Shown here: one piece after another, positions 25,801 through 38,900 of the stretch | Numbering within the stretch: position 1 is the first letter of the stretch | How the letters are laid out: the number at the start of each line of letters is the position of its first letter | Source of the DNA: Basidiobolus meristosporus CBS 931.73 | Taxonomy: Eukaryota > Basidiobolomycota > Basidiobolomycetes > Basidiobolales > Basidiobolaceae | Length of the DNA stretch: 64,000 nucleotides | Reading direction: 5' to 3' | Assembly (NCBI GenBank): GCA_002104905.1 | Contig: MCFE01000124.1 | Location: forward strand, 97,248 to 161,247 | Notes under the pieces: generated by a model | Told to the model about the DNA's origin: nothing | Database searches by the model: none | The model's input: only the letters and a program-made list of their open reading frames with translations | Made by a program: the position numbers and the translations under genes

Positions 25801-28800
25801 GACGGCACAGCAAAAATGTAACTCGTCGAATCCCGCGTTGACGTAAGGACTCACTCCGTACTTGCAGGAACTCTTTCAAACGGTTGTGCCACAGCTCATC
25901 CAGAATGGACTCGGTGATGGGAATTTCGATAGAGACGTTCAAGATATTCTTCGAAGGCTGGCCGTCTGAAGGCCGTTTCGAATAGATGCGTAACACGCGA
26001 TCAAACTGCATCTCCAGCTCGCTGGTGTTCCGGAATGAGACCATCAACCCTTTCCTAAGTAGATTTTGATCGGCCGGAATATGACTCATGTCAGATAGGC
26101 TTAGGATCCGCTTTTTTCCATGCTGCGCTCCGAGACGGGCGCTCCGACTGGGATCGTGGAGTAAGAAGTTCCATTCAAAAATGAATGGGGATTGCTCTGT
26201 GTGGTAGACAACATTCAGTATATCATACGCGTGATAGGATCGACGGCAATACACCTCCAGGGCAGCAAGCGCTATCCATCCGTTCTCATGATAAAAGAAG
26301 TTCTGGAGCACATCAAACATGAAGTAGTTCGTGACAATCAGATCCTTGATAGAGTCGTAGCTTGGTTCCCGGAAGACCTCTTCCCCAATGCCATATATGG
26401 TGTCGGTAACTGCACTCCTAAGGATACGCTCCATCTGGCTCATTCGCTGCTCGTATGATGGCAATTGTGTCTGGATCAGCATTTCCTTGGCAAGCAGGGC
26501 AACCTTCGTTGTACGTCGATTTGTGAGTTCTGCTATCTTCTTCAGGATTGTCATATAGCATGGGTCCAGTGAGCCACCAATGCGATTTGGTCGAATATGT
26601 TCCAGCAATATCAGAATCAGTTTGTTCTTTCCAAAGACCTTCCAATGGGACTGTACTACGCTGACGACATAATCGAGGTTGTCCTTGTTACTGTCGCGTA
26701 GCTGTAGAATGGTCTCCTCCTCGCTCTTGGAGTCGTCATCAAACATCACTTCATTCTGGTAGTATCGTTCAATTAGACTACGAATCACATCATTTTGACG
26801 GCCTACAAGTCCATTCATGTAGGACGCAATAACATCAGCGATAGGGGCTATTGACTCCCTAAATCTGGTGACTTCACCAGCCTTGAGACTAACAGAAGAG
26901 TATGCTTGGATCAGACTATGTAGGGATTGAGCGGGAAATGCAGAATCGGTTTCCTGTGCCGAGACAATCGCTTCATGGATTTCGGTCTGTAACCTTGCAG
27001 GGATGTGCCCAGAGAGTGCGGAAAACGCCTCATTAAATTCATTATAAGCCAGCTCTTTGCAAGTAAGGCATTCCAATAGTTGCTTGACTTTGTTTTCTAT
27101 CGGCTCTTGATGGTCGAAGCCCTCCAGCACCAACTCCAGAGAGCGCTTGATATCCTGAAACCTTTGGTGGATCTTGTTTCCCTTGACAAATGGGGGCCCC
27201 ATGGAGGGCAACTGGCCCTCGAATCGTTTTGCGTAATGAACGCGGTTCGGGTCATCTAATGTAAGAATTCCCAATATGTCGCCGGGCTCCAGTGTACTTC
27301 CAGGCTGCTTAATGAATTGGACTACTCCACTCTCGGTGGCAGTCAACGACATATACATTTTCATCACTTGGGTTTCGGCGTAGGCATCACCAATGTTAAG
27401 GTGATCTCCTGGCTCGACTAAATAACGAATCAACTTCCCAGAGGTTGGGGACCGTAGTTGAGTGGGATCGTTTTCATTCTCGATGAGACATGTTTTCCCG
27501 TCGATCATTATCCGGGTTCCTTGGACCTCTTCTTTGGTATAGATCGTATGGCTTCTTCCGTCCAGAAACACCAGCATCCCGCCGTCAGTCAGAGAACGAA
27601 CTGCGACCTCCGCTTTTGTACCATTGATGTATAGCGTGTATGTGTGGCTTGCCACCCTTGTTGCTGTGAATTTGTATTTTGTGTTCTCGTAGATAAAATC
27701 AACGTTGAACGCGGACTTCAGGCTGTCTTTTCCTAGTACTTGCCCTTTCTCTAGAGACCGCTTGAACTCCTGGATTAGCTCGTCACATTTGACATGAGCT
27801 TTATAGACTGCTCCACAGATTATCGCCAGACTGACTGGGGGTCTCTCAGCAGTCAGGTTCTTGGAGATGAGAGTGTCTAACCAGTTGGTGTTCACTGTGT
27901 TATGTTCGAATGCTTCTGCCTCAAGGAGTTTGATCAGATACTCTACTGTGGTACGAAATTCACTTCGGATGGACATCTCCTTCAACGCGACAACCATATT
28001 CTTTCTGGCCTGCTGACGATCCTCGCCGTAAGCGAAGATATGGCCAAATTGGCTATCGGCAAACTCGTGTAGTCCGCCGGTGGAATCCAGTGAGAAATAC
28101 CCCCAGACGTTTGTGTTGCTTCTAAAATTCAGGTCGTTCATCATACCGCTACTAGGCTTGAAGCCTGCGTCCGGGTTTTCGGCCGTAATTCGGACCGCGA
28201 TAACATGGCCTTTGGGAGCTGGTTTGCGTTGAGCTTGAAAGGATTCAGGTTTGCAAAATTCGAAATCGATTCCTGATGACCCACTAGGGGCCAGCCCATA
28301 TAAATGCCGGATATCCCTGATGCAATGAAGTGGAATCCCCATGGCTATTTGAAGCTGGGCTGCAGGAAGATTTACACCTGAGATCATTTCGGTGGTAGGG
28401 TGTTCCACCTGCAAGCGGGGATTTAGTTCCAAGAAGTAGAATTCGTCTTTCTTGTGGTTGTACAGATATTCAACAGTCCCGGCACTAACGTAGCCAACCA
28501 ATTTCGCGAGTCGAACGGCGCCCTTCTCCATCTCCTCGATAGCTTTTGCATTAGCAATAGTGACCGGAGCTTCTTCGATAATCTTTTGATGCCTGCGTTG
28601 AACGGAGCAATCTCTTCCGAACAACGAGATAGCATTGCCGTACTGGTCGGCCAGAAGCTGTACCTCCAGGTGTCGGGAGTCCTCTGCTAGCTTCATGATG
28701 AATATGGGGGATCCAGGAACCTCGCTCTGAACCTGTTCAAATGCGATTGGGAATGACTCAATCGACTCCACTTTTCTTATCCCTTTACCGCCCCCACCTT

Positions 28801-29714
28801 CGGAGGCTTTGATCATCACCGGGAGTCCCAATTCCTCGACAACAGCTAGCCCCTGATCCATACTTTCCACGTTTGCTTTTTGATAAACACTGTCTGAAAC
28901 GGTGATGTAGCCCTGTGAGTTGATGATTGTCTCATCGAGATGACTCCCATTCCATTTCATGGTGGGAATTTGCACTGACTGAGCCACGATAGTGGAGGAG
29001 ATTTTGTCCCCAAGAGATCGCATAGCAGACCCAGGTGGCCCGATAAAAACGATCTTGTTCTTTCCTAGTAGCTCTGGAAGACGTGGGTTTTCGGAAGCGT
29101 GGCCCCTATCCGTGTATAACAATGAGATGAGCGACAGGTTCACACTCAACACCCGAAAACCAATCTTACCATCCTGCCCAGACCGCCTATCTCGCCATCC
29201 CAGAATTCGCCAAAGCCCGGGCAGAGATTAGTGGGAGACCCGATATTTCTCGACCAAAGTGAGTACAACTTACGTGGACTCCAGTACGCTCGGCCACATC
29301 CACAATCAGATCAACATTGGCGTAGTTGTTATTGTTGGTTCCCCCAGGGATTTCTATACAGCAATCGGCCATCCTTATATATTCCGCGTTGACCTTAAGG
29401 TCCTCGGGCGTGGCCATCACAGTGAACTCAATTGCTCGCTCGTTGCCGAATGTTTCGTAGGCCCACTTGCGAACAGACCGGATCTCCTTCACAGCAGCGA
29501 TACCATTGTTTGCAATTAACACCTTGGTAATCACCGTGTGGCCTCCCGCCTGGGTGACAAACTCTTTGACCGGACCCGACTTCGCAACTTCAACACTGTT
29601 CTTTCCTGGTATCGAGGGTGGGATAGGGTTAGTCTTCACCCCAAAACTGGTTTCGTCACTGGATTATTAGATAATCGGGCGGTACTAACCGACAAAATGC
29701 TGTGCGCGATGCAT
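22874..29714 (-). CDS. ACC1: acetyl-CoA carboxylase, multidomain cytosolic
   Basis: Biotin enzyme making malonyl-CoA for fatty-acid synthesis. My model has four coding exons: 29714-29690 (25 nt), 29605-29274, 29170-29186 (a 17-nt micro-exon) and 29105-22874, giving 2201 aa, close to yeast Acc1. Splicing restores the conserved N-terminus HFVGKNSVE, the invariant AVWAGWGHASENP across the micro-exon, and an in-frame stop lies just before the ATG. Domains in order: biotin carboxylase (about 35-540; GGGGKG ATP loop), biotin carrier with VMKM (Lys707), a long central region, and carboxyltransferase (about 1450-2110; [23 protein letters not shown]). The main exon is open for 6.2 kb, so the gene looks intact. 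It is convergent with the 7TM gene, 265 bp apart. In other fungi ACC is controlled by phosphorylation and lipid signals; the sequence here shows no specific control site. Confidence 0.97.
29170..29186 (-). other. ACC1: 17-nt micro-exon of acetyl-CoA carboxylase
   Basis: It encodes AVWAGW (with the first base of the next exon), a block that is nearly invariant in biotin carboxylases. An 87-nt intron (GTAAGT...TAG) precedes it and a 64-nt intron (GTAAGA...TAG) follows. Skipping it would shift the frame. Confidence 0.9.
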
Positions 29715-30379
29715 CCTATGATCTTATACCGATAATACTCCTCTGCTATGGGCGAGAGAAAACTTGCTGCTATGTTGTGGCGAGGGGTGGAATTAGGAAG
29801 AGATGATATGGTCGGTTGGTTGGTTGGTCGAAGCAAACGTTATCTTCAGTAGAGAGATCCATGCCGCGGCGTGATTTATGGGACTGCTTTTAATTCCAAT
29901 ATGATACAGATCTCTAAGAAATAGGAGATTCATATGAATATGAAACGATGCAGATGGTTTGATTGGTCCAGGATCCGCTTTGGTTGTCCCAGCTGAAATA
30001 CAGATTCTCAGGGGCCCTACTTCATGCAAATTCCAGTGCTGACACCATTGACAATTTAACGGATGTCGGCAGCGAGAGGTCAGATGGTTGTACAATAGTA
30101 CCAAGTGCCGAATACGAATAATACATACGTTTGGCTACATGTAAAACCCAGGCTGTAGAAGGGTCCAGGTTTCTGGCAAAAACTCAGGGCACTAAAAAGT
30201 CTGAACTAACCCCATTAATGGATTTTCCTTTCCCAGCAACACTGTTCATCTTGCTAGATCATTGTTTATTTTTGGTTTAGAACTAAGCATCCACGAAAGA
30301 ACTAACAAATCGAATAAACTTGCTGCCTAGAAGCCGGTCAATCTTATAACAAGTTGCAATCGCCCGCTAACCCTAAATA
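29715..30379. other. intergenic region before the carboxylase gene
   Basis: Probably the promoter of the carboxylase gene and the 3' flank of the Derlin gene, which lies on the same strand. A GGTTGGTTGG-type short tandem run is at about 29814-29828. No gene recognised. Confidence 0.5.
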
Positions 30380-31387
30380 TTAGTTTCCCAAGCGTCTTCC
30401 CTTGCCCCAAGTATATCCGGAAGTGGTTTGTGGTTGGCCCCTGGCGGTTCCTGGTTGGAAGTATACGCCGCTATTGCTGGTAGCAGCCACAGCTGGGAAA
30501 AAATTGGCACTTACGAAGGGGTTAGTTCATATGTGTAATAACAGTCAATAGGTAAAATATACATACATAAATTGTGGTGTCTTCAGATAGTTCACACCGC
30601 CTGTTGAGGGGTAAATATCATGAAGATAATGGTAGAGATATGCGGAGAAGAAACCAATAATATCTGCGTAGGGGATGCTACCATTACGGCTCAAAAGTTC
30701 GTAGATCATGAGAACATATGGCAAATATGCGCCCTACATTGATCCAGTCGTTAACGAGCATAGCGCTGGAAGATTACATATAAGCAAGTTACCTTGAATC
30801 TTAGAGAGAAAAAGAAAGAAACATTGACATCCTTGTAATGTCTGGACCATAGGAAAACGATGGACATAATGAGACTTTGGCTAAGTAAGTATGGATTGTA
30901 GAAGACAGTTGCAGAAACCTGGAAATGAAAGTTAACGACAATAGATATAAATATAAATCAGAATATGTGAATCGGCCCAACAAAAAAGATACAATAGAGA
31001 ACGTCATAGTGACTATGAGGAAATAAAGATAATCCGCTGTGCGCCCCAGGAACACTGGAGAAGTCTCTAATTGTTTCGAGTATGTGTAGAGGAAGTAGAG
31101 TTGAAAAATGGCAGATATGCTGAGTTCATAATTAAAGAAACAGGTCGCGACACGCCAGAACTAGCAAGTCTCGCTGGTTAGATTCCACGTAGGGTAACAA
31201 TTGCCAAAATGGAAAATACCTGGAACTGGCCGAGGACTGTAGTAAAATCGTAATATACACTCTGCTTGCTGATCAATCCAAGTCCCCCCAATATACTCAA
31301 CGCTGAGTATGTGGCAAAGAGCCAACGGGTGCAAAATGGATTAGAGTAGAACCATTGCACAATTTCGTGTTGTTGAGGATTATTCAT
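30380..31387 (-). CDS. Derlin (Der1-like ER rhomboid pseudoprotease)
   Basis: ER membrane protein that helps export misfolded proteins for degradation (ERAD). Five exons: 31387-31220, 31160-30993, 30918-30793, 30733-30567 and 30509-30380, with introns of 57-74 nt, giving 252 aa. Each junction keeps frame and family motifs: the N-terminal WFYSNPFCTRW block, the FWR (WR) motif opening exon 2, LWSRHYKDVNVSFF in exon 3, GAYLPYVL and a YPSTGGVNYLKTPQF block in exon 4. The C-terminus TWGKGRRLGN resembles the SHP box by which Derlins bind the p97/Cdc48 ATPase. No catalytic Ser-His pair is expected in this family. Single frames do not reveal this gene because the exons are 42-56 codons long. Length matches Der1/Derlin-1/2. 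Confidence 0.92.
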
Positions 31388-33896
31388 TTTGTGAAAGCTC
31401 TAGTACAAGAGAACGATACCCTCAGAATTATAGTGGGCCAACAATGTAAATCGTAGCCTGCTGCACTTCATTGGTCCAAAAATACGCTCCTCATTGAACA
31501 ACACATCATGGTGGAGTATACAATTCGTCAGTCTCTTTCTATTTTAAAAGTATATATTGGCATCATACTCTATTTCAATGCATCATTTTTGAGAAAAGAT
31601 ATCCACGGAATCTCAATATACCCAATCAGGCTAGTCATAAACCATGCTAGAATCTTGTAGAAAATTAACTGAACGCAAAGCAAGAACTTAACTTTGTGAT
31701 ATTCTATCCAAGGCATCAGGGAAAGAGAGCTACTGGAAGTAACAAAGAAATAAAGTTTGTTTTTGCTCAACCGAAGCGACTTTTTCTTACGGATGTCAAA
31801 ACTCAGTTATTTCTTGCCGAGTACAACAAAGACAGACAACAGTGTATAGACACTGTTATGTTGAACTCATTTGCAAGGCCTATAATCTCAAATAAGCTGG
31901 ATAGCTAACTTAGCTTCAACCGGGGAATATATTCCGAGCAAGAGACATATAGATGGGTAAAGATGATATAAAGCGTTCCAAGAGCCAGGCACTAAGACTA
32001 TCATTACTAGCGGTTCATAGCCAAATCATTGAGGAATTACAACTTGTATAGCGGGTATATGCTTAATGATTTCCATTATATGCTGCGATATTTTGGGCGA
32101 AGTTGGTAACAATATTGTAACGGGTCTGCTCCAACGTCAGCAAGTGGTTTCATAATGCTTATCCAATGGCGAATGAGTATTTAATAATGAATCAGCGGCT
32201 TCGGCATGAATCTCCTGCATTTCCCTATCACTAAATTTTCGGCTAGAACAGCAAGACAAAATGCTCGGTGTAGAAGCCAGGAATAGAGGCTAAACAGTAT
32301 AAATACAGGATATCACTCAACACATTGAATCACTAGCAACATTGATGTTGGTGGGAAGCCAAAATCATCAACACAAATATTTCGAGCAAATGTATATACA
32401 TTTGCTTCCATATCTACAAAAAGTTGGCTTAGCAATAGTAGCCAATATTGCAGACCTTCAGATCTGGTTATTCAGAGATTTCCACTTTGCACAAATCCAG
32501 ATAACCTGTCCAAAACCCCAAGATCCCCAATGATGTGTAAGGATGATGAGGGACATTTGAGCATCCCTAAAATCATCCCAGAATACTGCCTGAATGTAGC
32601 AAGGTTGTAAGGATACATCCGCCAAAGGTTTTTGGCATTTAAAGATGATCTTGCAACATACAAGAATAAGGACATCTCGAATCGTATGAGCTTGCAGTCG
32701 AAAACCCAGATGACGGCATCTGCTGACGATTTTTGAAGGGTTACTCCACCCGTATGGAGATGAATCATGATGATAAATGTAGAAATCACTAATGGGTCCA
32801 GGCTGATGAGCCATCCGAGTTATCTACCGCTAAAAAGAAACAAACCAATATCTTGTCAAGAAAGATGAACAAGTTGCTTTTCCGGAATTGCCTTTGCTGT
32901 AAACGGGCATATGGTTACTCGACAGAAGGCGGAGAAATAGAAATCATCGGAAGCTGCAATTCTTGAATATTCGTCACCTCAGCAAATCGACTACTAAAAC
33001 GCCCGTGTATCAGAATTGATACTCTACCAGAGGATACGGCAGGCTTGATCTAGTTAATCCAGGTACTTCCATATATATATTGGGACTCGAATATTCTTAA
33101 ATTCCTAGCTGACAGTGACTTCTTGTCACTAGGCCAAAAATATCCCAGAAATATTGGGGATGGACGGGAAAAATCCGACCATATTTGGCTAATATCGAAG
33201 CTTAGTAGTCAAAATTTGCAGGACATGCAGTTTAAAGCAGAAAGGATTCCCACAAGCGAATTCCACAGCTTCAAATGATACACAGCAGCAAGCTCGCACA
33301 ACCTAGCTTTGTAGAAAAGAGACCTTGTAATGTGCCTTATACGGTGTTCATACTAGCGGACGAGGCAGATACGCAAGCATAGATTTAAAATAACTTCAAT
33401 CCTAGAGCTCTGCCTAACGGAGGGCTGTAGAGTTCAATACATCATGGAAGGGAGGCGTAATACTTGGGAGCGGAATGATCTTGGGTGCTGTCCCACAGAA
33501 TCCCCCATCAACTGTAAAGGCCAATAGATCAAACTGCCAGCTGAAGCACCAATGGCGATATCAGCAATGATCATCCTTTCGTGAAATAAAAGCAGCTGCT
33601 TGTTTAGATAATGGTACAATTGGCGGATGCAAGATCATAGGCCAGGTTAGTCTTTGCTGCATGGCGGAGTCTAAAATCCATCAGTATTGGCTGCCTCCGA
33701 TTGCTAGGCGAATTATCGCAGACTTGCCTGCTCAGTAGGATTCCTCTTATTTTTAACGTATACCCGCAGAATTCTCGATGAAGATAAATGAAACTGGATT
33801 CCCAGGTGCCTCTTAGAATGAATCAATTGTGGAGTTTCTGCAATCCGCCGGGTTAATACAGGGAAAGCCAATGGCAATTCTGAGGGTTTCCGAAAG
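31388..33896. other. 2.5-kb AT-rich interval without recognised genes
   Basis: Frames reach about 118 codons without domains. The first 300 bp should contain the Derlin promoter. I see no repeat or RNA gene. Confidence 0.4.
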
Positions 33897-34638
33897 ATGG
33901 AAGCTCCATCGCGATTTCGAGTAGCATCGAGAATTCCTGAACTGTATGAAATGTGGGTGTTACCTCAACCATCCAGTTATAACGGTCTAAGCCTCCAGAT
34001 TCCACCATCATCTTAGGCTACACGGTGCTATGAGTCAACTTAATCTGGAGTGTCCTTCAAAAAATATCTAGATTTCCCCATTATGAGCACTCTCCATATT
34101 ATTTAGGGTGCCGCGATTACCATGGGAACTACCAACTATGGCCAGGATTCAGGAAGAATATCCACAATGCTCCGTCAATCAGAGACGAAAAGGTTGTGCA
34201 GATTGGCAGTTGGCATGTTTCGGCCAATGGCCATTCATCTATAGCACCGAGTATGATCGTGATCACATCGCACAACGTCGACCAAGCACCCCTAAGCCCA
34301 ATATTGGCTCCCTTCGATGATGGTCCGAATGCCACTGTCGCACAAAAAAAGCCGTCTATTTCTCTCTCTGAGCATATTGGGCAAAGCAATTCTGAGCCAA
34401 TACAACTTACAAATTCGGCGAGATCTCCAGCAAATCCACATTTTAATAAGCGTGTAACGTGGCACTGGTATCTATTAAATTCCCAAACTCATAGTCAGCA
34501 TTGCTCCAAGAGTATGAGCCGTCTTTTCGATTTTGGCACGATGATGGTGACAGCCTTTCGGATGAGAGGGGTGATTACGATGTGCTTTGTCATTCCTTAC
34601 GTGTGGTCGATGACGGACGTGTCTGGTGGAAAGCTTAG
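33897..34638 (+). CDS. tentative spliced gene, product unknown
   Basis: Three reading segments look coding and join in frame: 33897-33984 (starting MEAPSRFRVASRIPELYEMW), 34107-34453 and 34495-34638 (ending in DDGRVWWKA and a stop), for about 192 aa. The second segment is open for over 110 codons and Ser/Pro/Asn-rich; the third is acidic and aromatic. The first intron (122 nt) has a weak GTCTAA donor, and the second (41 nt) is shorter than the other introns here, so either boundary may be wrong. I do not recognise the family. It could also be a decayed gene. Strand and rough extent are the most reliable parts. Confidence 0.4.
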
Positions 34639-35087
34639 ATAAGAAGGATTTTATTGTTGTCTGTTCATATGATACCTCTAGCACATCCCTGTGTCAAGAA
34701 CCTAGAGATGTAGATCCTGGCATAATGCTACGATGGGAATAGCCTGGCTAGGCTAAACTCTGGATCTGTCTGAACATGGCTTTCTTGTGCTTGACTTTGC
34801 GAAGCAGCCAAGTATATTGCTCTCTAATTTCAGTTAATAATATAGCGTGAGATAGAATAGGGAGTGGCAAACTTTATACAACAAGTGGTTTGTTTCGCAC
34901 ATGCCTATAGTGCGCGTGAAGGAGGTGAAGAAGATAGTGTAGCTCTCTGAATATAGAGTGAACGGGTTGTCCTCTTGGCTACAGGTGAGTAGAAGCATGA
35001 ATGAAAATTAGAGCGGAGAATGGTATCCCTCTAACTGATAGTAATTCTAAATAGCGTGAGATGCAGGTTCTAATATCGAGCAATCGT
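34639..35087. other. short intergenic region
   Basis: Lies between two convergent gene models and holds nothing recognisable; likely 3' flanks of both. Confidence 0.45.
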
Positions 35088-35747
35088 TTAGAATGCCCCT
35101 TGTTGTGTTACCGCAGCGCTTAGTTGATGCACTATACGGCCATGTGTCTCGGGAAGCTTTCCTTTCTCGAGTGGCAATGCGTACATACTATCAACTCTGG
35201 AATGGCCATGGGCAGGAGAGAATCCCTCATCGTCAGTAGTAGGCACGGAGTAGTCCGAGTCAGTTGCCGAGCTACTGCTGGTGCTAGCGCTAATATTTGA
35301 CAACACGGATTGTAATGACTGGGTCTTTCTGAATTCGGATCTGTTAATGCGGCTGGCACTAGGGTTAGAGTAGCTGTGTGTTCGAGGATTCGTTTTGGCA
35401 GGCGTATTCAATACAGTAGGCTGGGGACGTATAGACTTGACATAATCTATGAAATCACACCTCACATCTTCACAAGAGTAACCATCAGTTTTAGCTTTTG
35501 TGGAGTCGGCGGCTGTAGCAGGGTCATAAGTTTCTAGATGAAAATCATCCAGTATCTCTTCCAGAACACTGCGGTTCACTCTAGGATAATCACCAGACAC
35601 AATATCCCGTGACAAAGCTGCAAGGTCCTCGATCGTTAACATCTTCATTTGCAACGGGCCATCGTTAGGGAGACGTTTCCCTTGAACAGCCTTTTGGAAA
35701 TATCTGCTCAAAAACTTTGATTTTGCGGAGTTGGTTTCAAGAAACAT
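35088..35747 (-). CDS. hypothetical protein, helical N-terminal half and Ser-rich tail
   Basis: 219-aa protein from the ATG at 35747 (MFLETNSAKSKF...); the open frame continues upstream but offers no earlier ATG. The first about 110 residues look mostly helical and charged (SRYFQKAVQGKRL, MLTIEDLAALSRDIV, VLEEILDDFHLETYD). The second half is Ser/Thr-rich and disordered with SASTSSSSATDSDYS, typical of phosphorylated regulatory proteins. No signal peptide, membrane segment or known domain was found. A TATA box sits about 150 bp upstream, which supports a real gene. An intron in the leader cannot be excluded. Confidence 0.6.
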   Translation of the reverse strand: MFLETNSAKSKFLSRYFQKAVQGKRLPNDGPLQMKMLTIEDLAALSRDIVSGDYPRVNRSVLEEILDDFHLETYDPATAADSTKAKTDGYSCEDVRCDFIDYVKSIRPQPTVLNTPAKTNPRTHSYSNPSASRINRSEFRKTQSLQSVLSNISASTSSSSATDSDYSVPTTDDEGFSPAHGHSRVDSMYALPLEKGKLPETHGRIVHQLSAAVTQQGAF

Positions 35748-35896
35748 GACACTAGCTATCGAGAGTAGAGTTTGATAGAGAAAAGGTAGTGGCTTCCAAA
35801 GCAACTATATGAGAAATGCGAAGTGACGAACCAAAGAATTTATGGACCAGAGAAGCTCTTTCCTCAGTTGTGTATTCGATGGAGCGGACCTGAACG

Positions 35897-35908
35897 CTTT
35901 ATATATAT
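35897..35908 (-). promoter_or_regulatory. TATA box of the 219-aa hypothetical gene
   Basis: TATATATAAAG on the minus strand, about 150 bp upstream of the ATG at 35747. Confidence 0.5.
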
Positions 35909-35909
35909 C

Positions 35910-38900
35910 ACCAACAGGCGAACATGCCATTTAAATTAAAAAGGCAGAGAATTTCAATTCATCTCCAATACTACCATGTATAGATGATCGCGATAAGGCG
36001 TATCATTGTATGAAGGAAAATGGATGATGTAAATTACAGAGATTTGGCGACAAGGTACCACGGATTGATTTCCGAAAAGGAACTATATGTACTGTGTCCG
36101 TGAAAAGCACCGGTATTGATGCGTTTGGAGGTGGCAGAAAATGGTCATACAACCTATAACATCCGTATTTTATCGTGGCATTCATGAAAGCGGATGTTGA
36201 TATCGATTGCTAGAAAATGTTTCAAAAACCATGGAAACATAGGGATTTTATGTGATTGATTGAGGTTTGAAAGTCCGCTTCAAGGTTTGAAGTGTGAAAG
36301 GATGAGCGGCAAATTACGATTGTTCCGACAGTCGTCAGAAATAACGCTAGACAAATGGCCCTTGTACTGGATTAGGATCGTCTGATTGGAAGGAAAAGGT
36401 CGCATTTATTCCATAGGATACCGGTGCCCACCTGAAATCACTCAAACTTCACTTAGCAGATGGATTAGTTTGTTGATCTTTGTTGGCTTCAAAATCTTCA
36501 GCAGCTCGAACAATGCAGTGCTGATCACAATGCGTATATTTCCATCGTGAAATGATGCTACGTCAGAGATATGAGAGCAATGGAGACAAAAGCCTGCAGA
36601 AGAGTGAAGCTTCGTCTAGCTGAAACTGCATTGCGTCCTGACCTCGCGTGAAACATACGGTTTAGACACATTTGGAATCGCGGATTGTTACACCCATTTG
36701 TTTCGTGGTCGCTCTATCCTGACCCCATTACACTTGAAAACAGCTTGATCAGCCTAATGGTGAACAATGCCGAGGTGGTGCTCTCTAGAGCCTAAAGGTG
36801 GACACGATTATCAGTGTAGATAAAATTGTCTCAAATCTAGGCTGACCAAACCTCTTTATCTGTCGTCCAGAGGGGGCCACTCTATGTGTGCTAGACGCCC
36901 AGTCAAAGCTATGTTGGTGATGATTTTCCATGTGGCGGGAATATCGGCTGATCCGACTTTTCACAGTCTAAGATTTCTTTCGACTAGGGCTCCTTCTACG
37001 TGGTATATGGTGGGCGTACCGGTAGCAAATAAGATTCATCGAAGTGCATGTTGGCTGTGATTATCACCATGCTGGTATCATGGGCATCTTAATTGGGCAA
37101 TCAGCTAACGATTCGGGATTTAACCGTACCAATGAAGTGAGCAGCATCCTCTGCTAATTCCAGGCTACATTCCAACGGACAAAAAGAACCCATGGTGTTA
37201 CCAACCTTTGGGTAAACCTAGGTACATATTGCCCATGTCCGTCATGGAAGGGTGGGAACACGGATTCTCCACATAGCCTACGCCTGTAAGCCAATTCATC
37301 GCTTCCGTTGATCATTGATTGTAGTTGTTTGGCATATGGGTCTCAAGGCTGTATTGATTGATGCGTTAACGAAGCATTCCCTCTCTTGGTGAATATGTTC
37401 GAGCACAAGCCCAAACGCTCCCAGAATAAGAGGTCACTTTAATTACCTACTTGATCTAATTCTAAAAATATCGAGTCAATCAGGTTGAACTTGGAGAAAT
37501 ATATCAAGGGGAAGAAAACCGGTCTCCATTTAAGGCAATTTTGAGCCTGGCTAAATCACATTGATAGCGATTGGCGCTTGACTCAGATGAATTTGATAAG
37601 CAGTTGAATCAATAAGAAAGACGATTATAACGTTGGCACAAACTGGAAATGGCAATGAGGTGTTCATTCTTTGGTAACTCTTACCCCTCCATGAGAAATG
37701 CCCGAGTGAATATGGTATTGCTTATCCTCATAATGGTTTAATTTGGAGCTTAGATTTAAGCATGCTGCGAATGGTAATTTCTGGGAGTTTAACAATCGTT
37801 GTCCATTCAAAACCATGGCTCTCTAGCATTTCCGCAACGACAGTCGGGCGGAGGCCAATTATGCAGGCCGACTCCACCAATGCCAACCTTGAATATGGCG
37901 AGTGTAGCTTACTTGGAAGATTCCGAATCCCGAGTTGTACTTATAGAGTATGTCTAGGCTATTGATGATTCCTATTTGCTGGCAAGTATTACTTCGACGC
38001 GGGTTTTAGGCTGGCCAGTTAGAAAAGATCGGCACCGAGATGAGTTTCTATCGTATAGAGCCCCTGAAGCCTCGATGTCAATTGGTGATCTCCATGAGAT
38101 TCGATGCAAGGTGGTTAGCCCATCATACGCTCCATTGTGGCGCTCAAGATAATAATGGAAACAATCACTTTCATCGTGCTGATCTTCCGAGGCTTGCTGA
38201 CAATGAAGTCCGGGATCTGATAGCTTGGCGGCCTCAGGCTAAAATGATATAACTGAAAGTCAAGCAGCAACCAGGTCATTTGGTTGACTGGTCCTGTTTG
38301 TTTATGATGTCGCTCTATGACTATTTGATGGCTTTGGATACATGAATTTGCTCCTACCCATTGTCAACGTTCCACTGGATGAGACAAAGCCAATGCACAT
38401 CTGTGTGATGCAATACTGCGCTGGAAAACTGACTAATTGGCTGAAGCATGCTTTTGCAATCATAGAACGATGGTGTATAGCAACGAGTGTGCTCTGACAG
38501 TTGCATGGCTGACCAAGATACTGGCTGGGTGCCCTTGTTAGATTTCATCACGCTATCTAACCCATTACAACATTGACACGTGCTGAATGGTGCATGTGTT
38601 CTAACGATTTGCTCAAGCCTCACATGAACCCAAACAAAAGACGTCTCATCACTGTTGAGACGACATACAGGTATTATACTGGGTTTTGGAATGGAGATCT
38701 GCTGCTGCATCGGTCCCAATGAGAGGATTTGATATATTCTTACGGTGCCTGGTTCACCTGCCTGATATCAATTCTGTGCCTCATACTGGGCTAACCGATA
38801 CTATCTAAATTGAAAAGGAACACGCTAATTGTCAAGCGATGGGCAAATATCATTGTTGCTCTAAAAAAGCAATCTTCAGGTTCGTAATTGGAAAGTACGG

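Noticed and set aside
32458-32814. 118-codon minus-strand frame
   Set aside because: No domain, and another frame of similar length overlaps it in the same strand.
38354-38719. 121-codon minus-strand frame
   Set aside because: No recognisable family, no promoter signal, isolated in a gene-free region.
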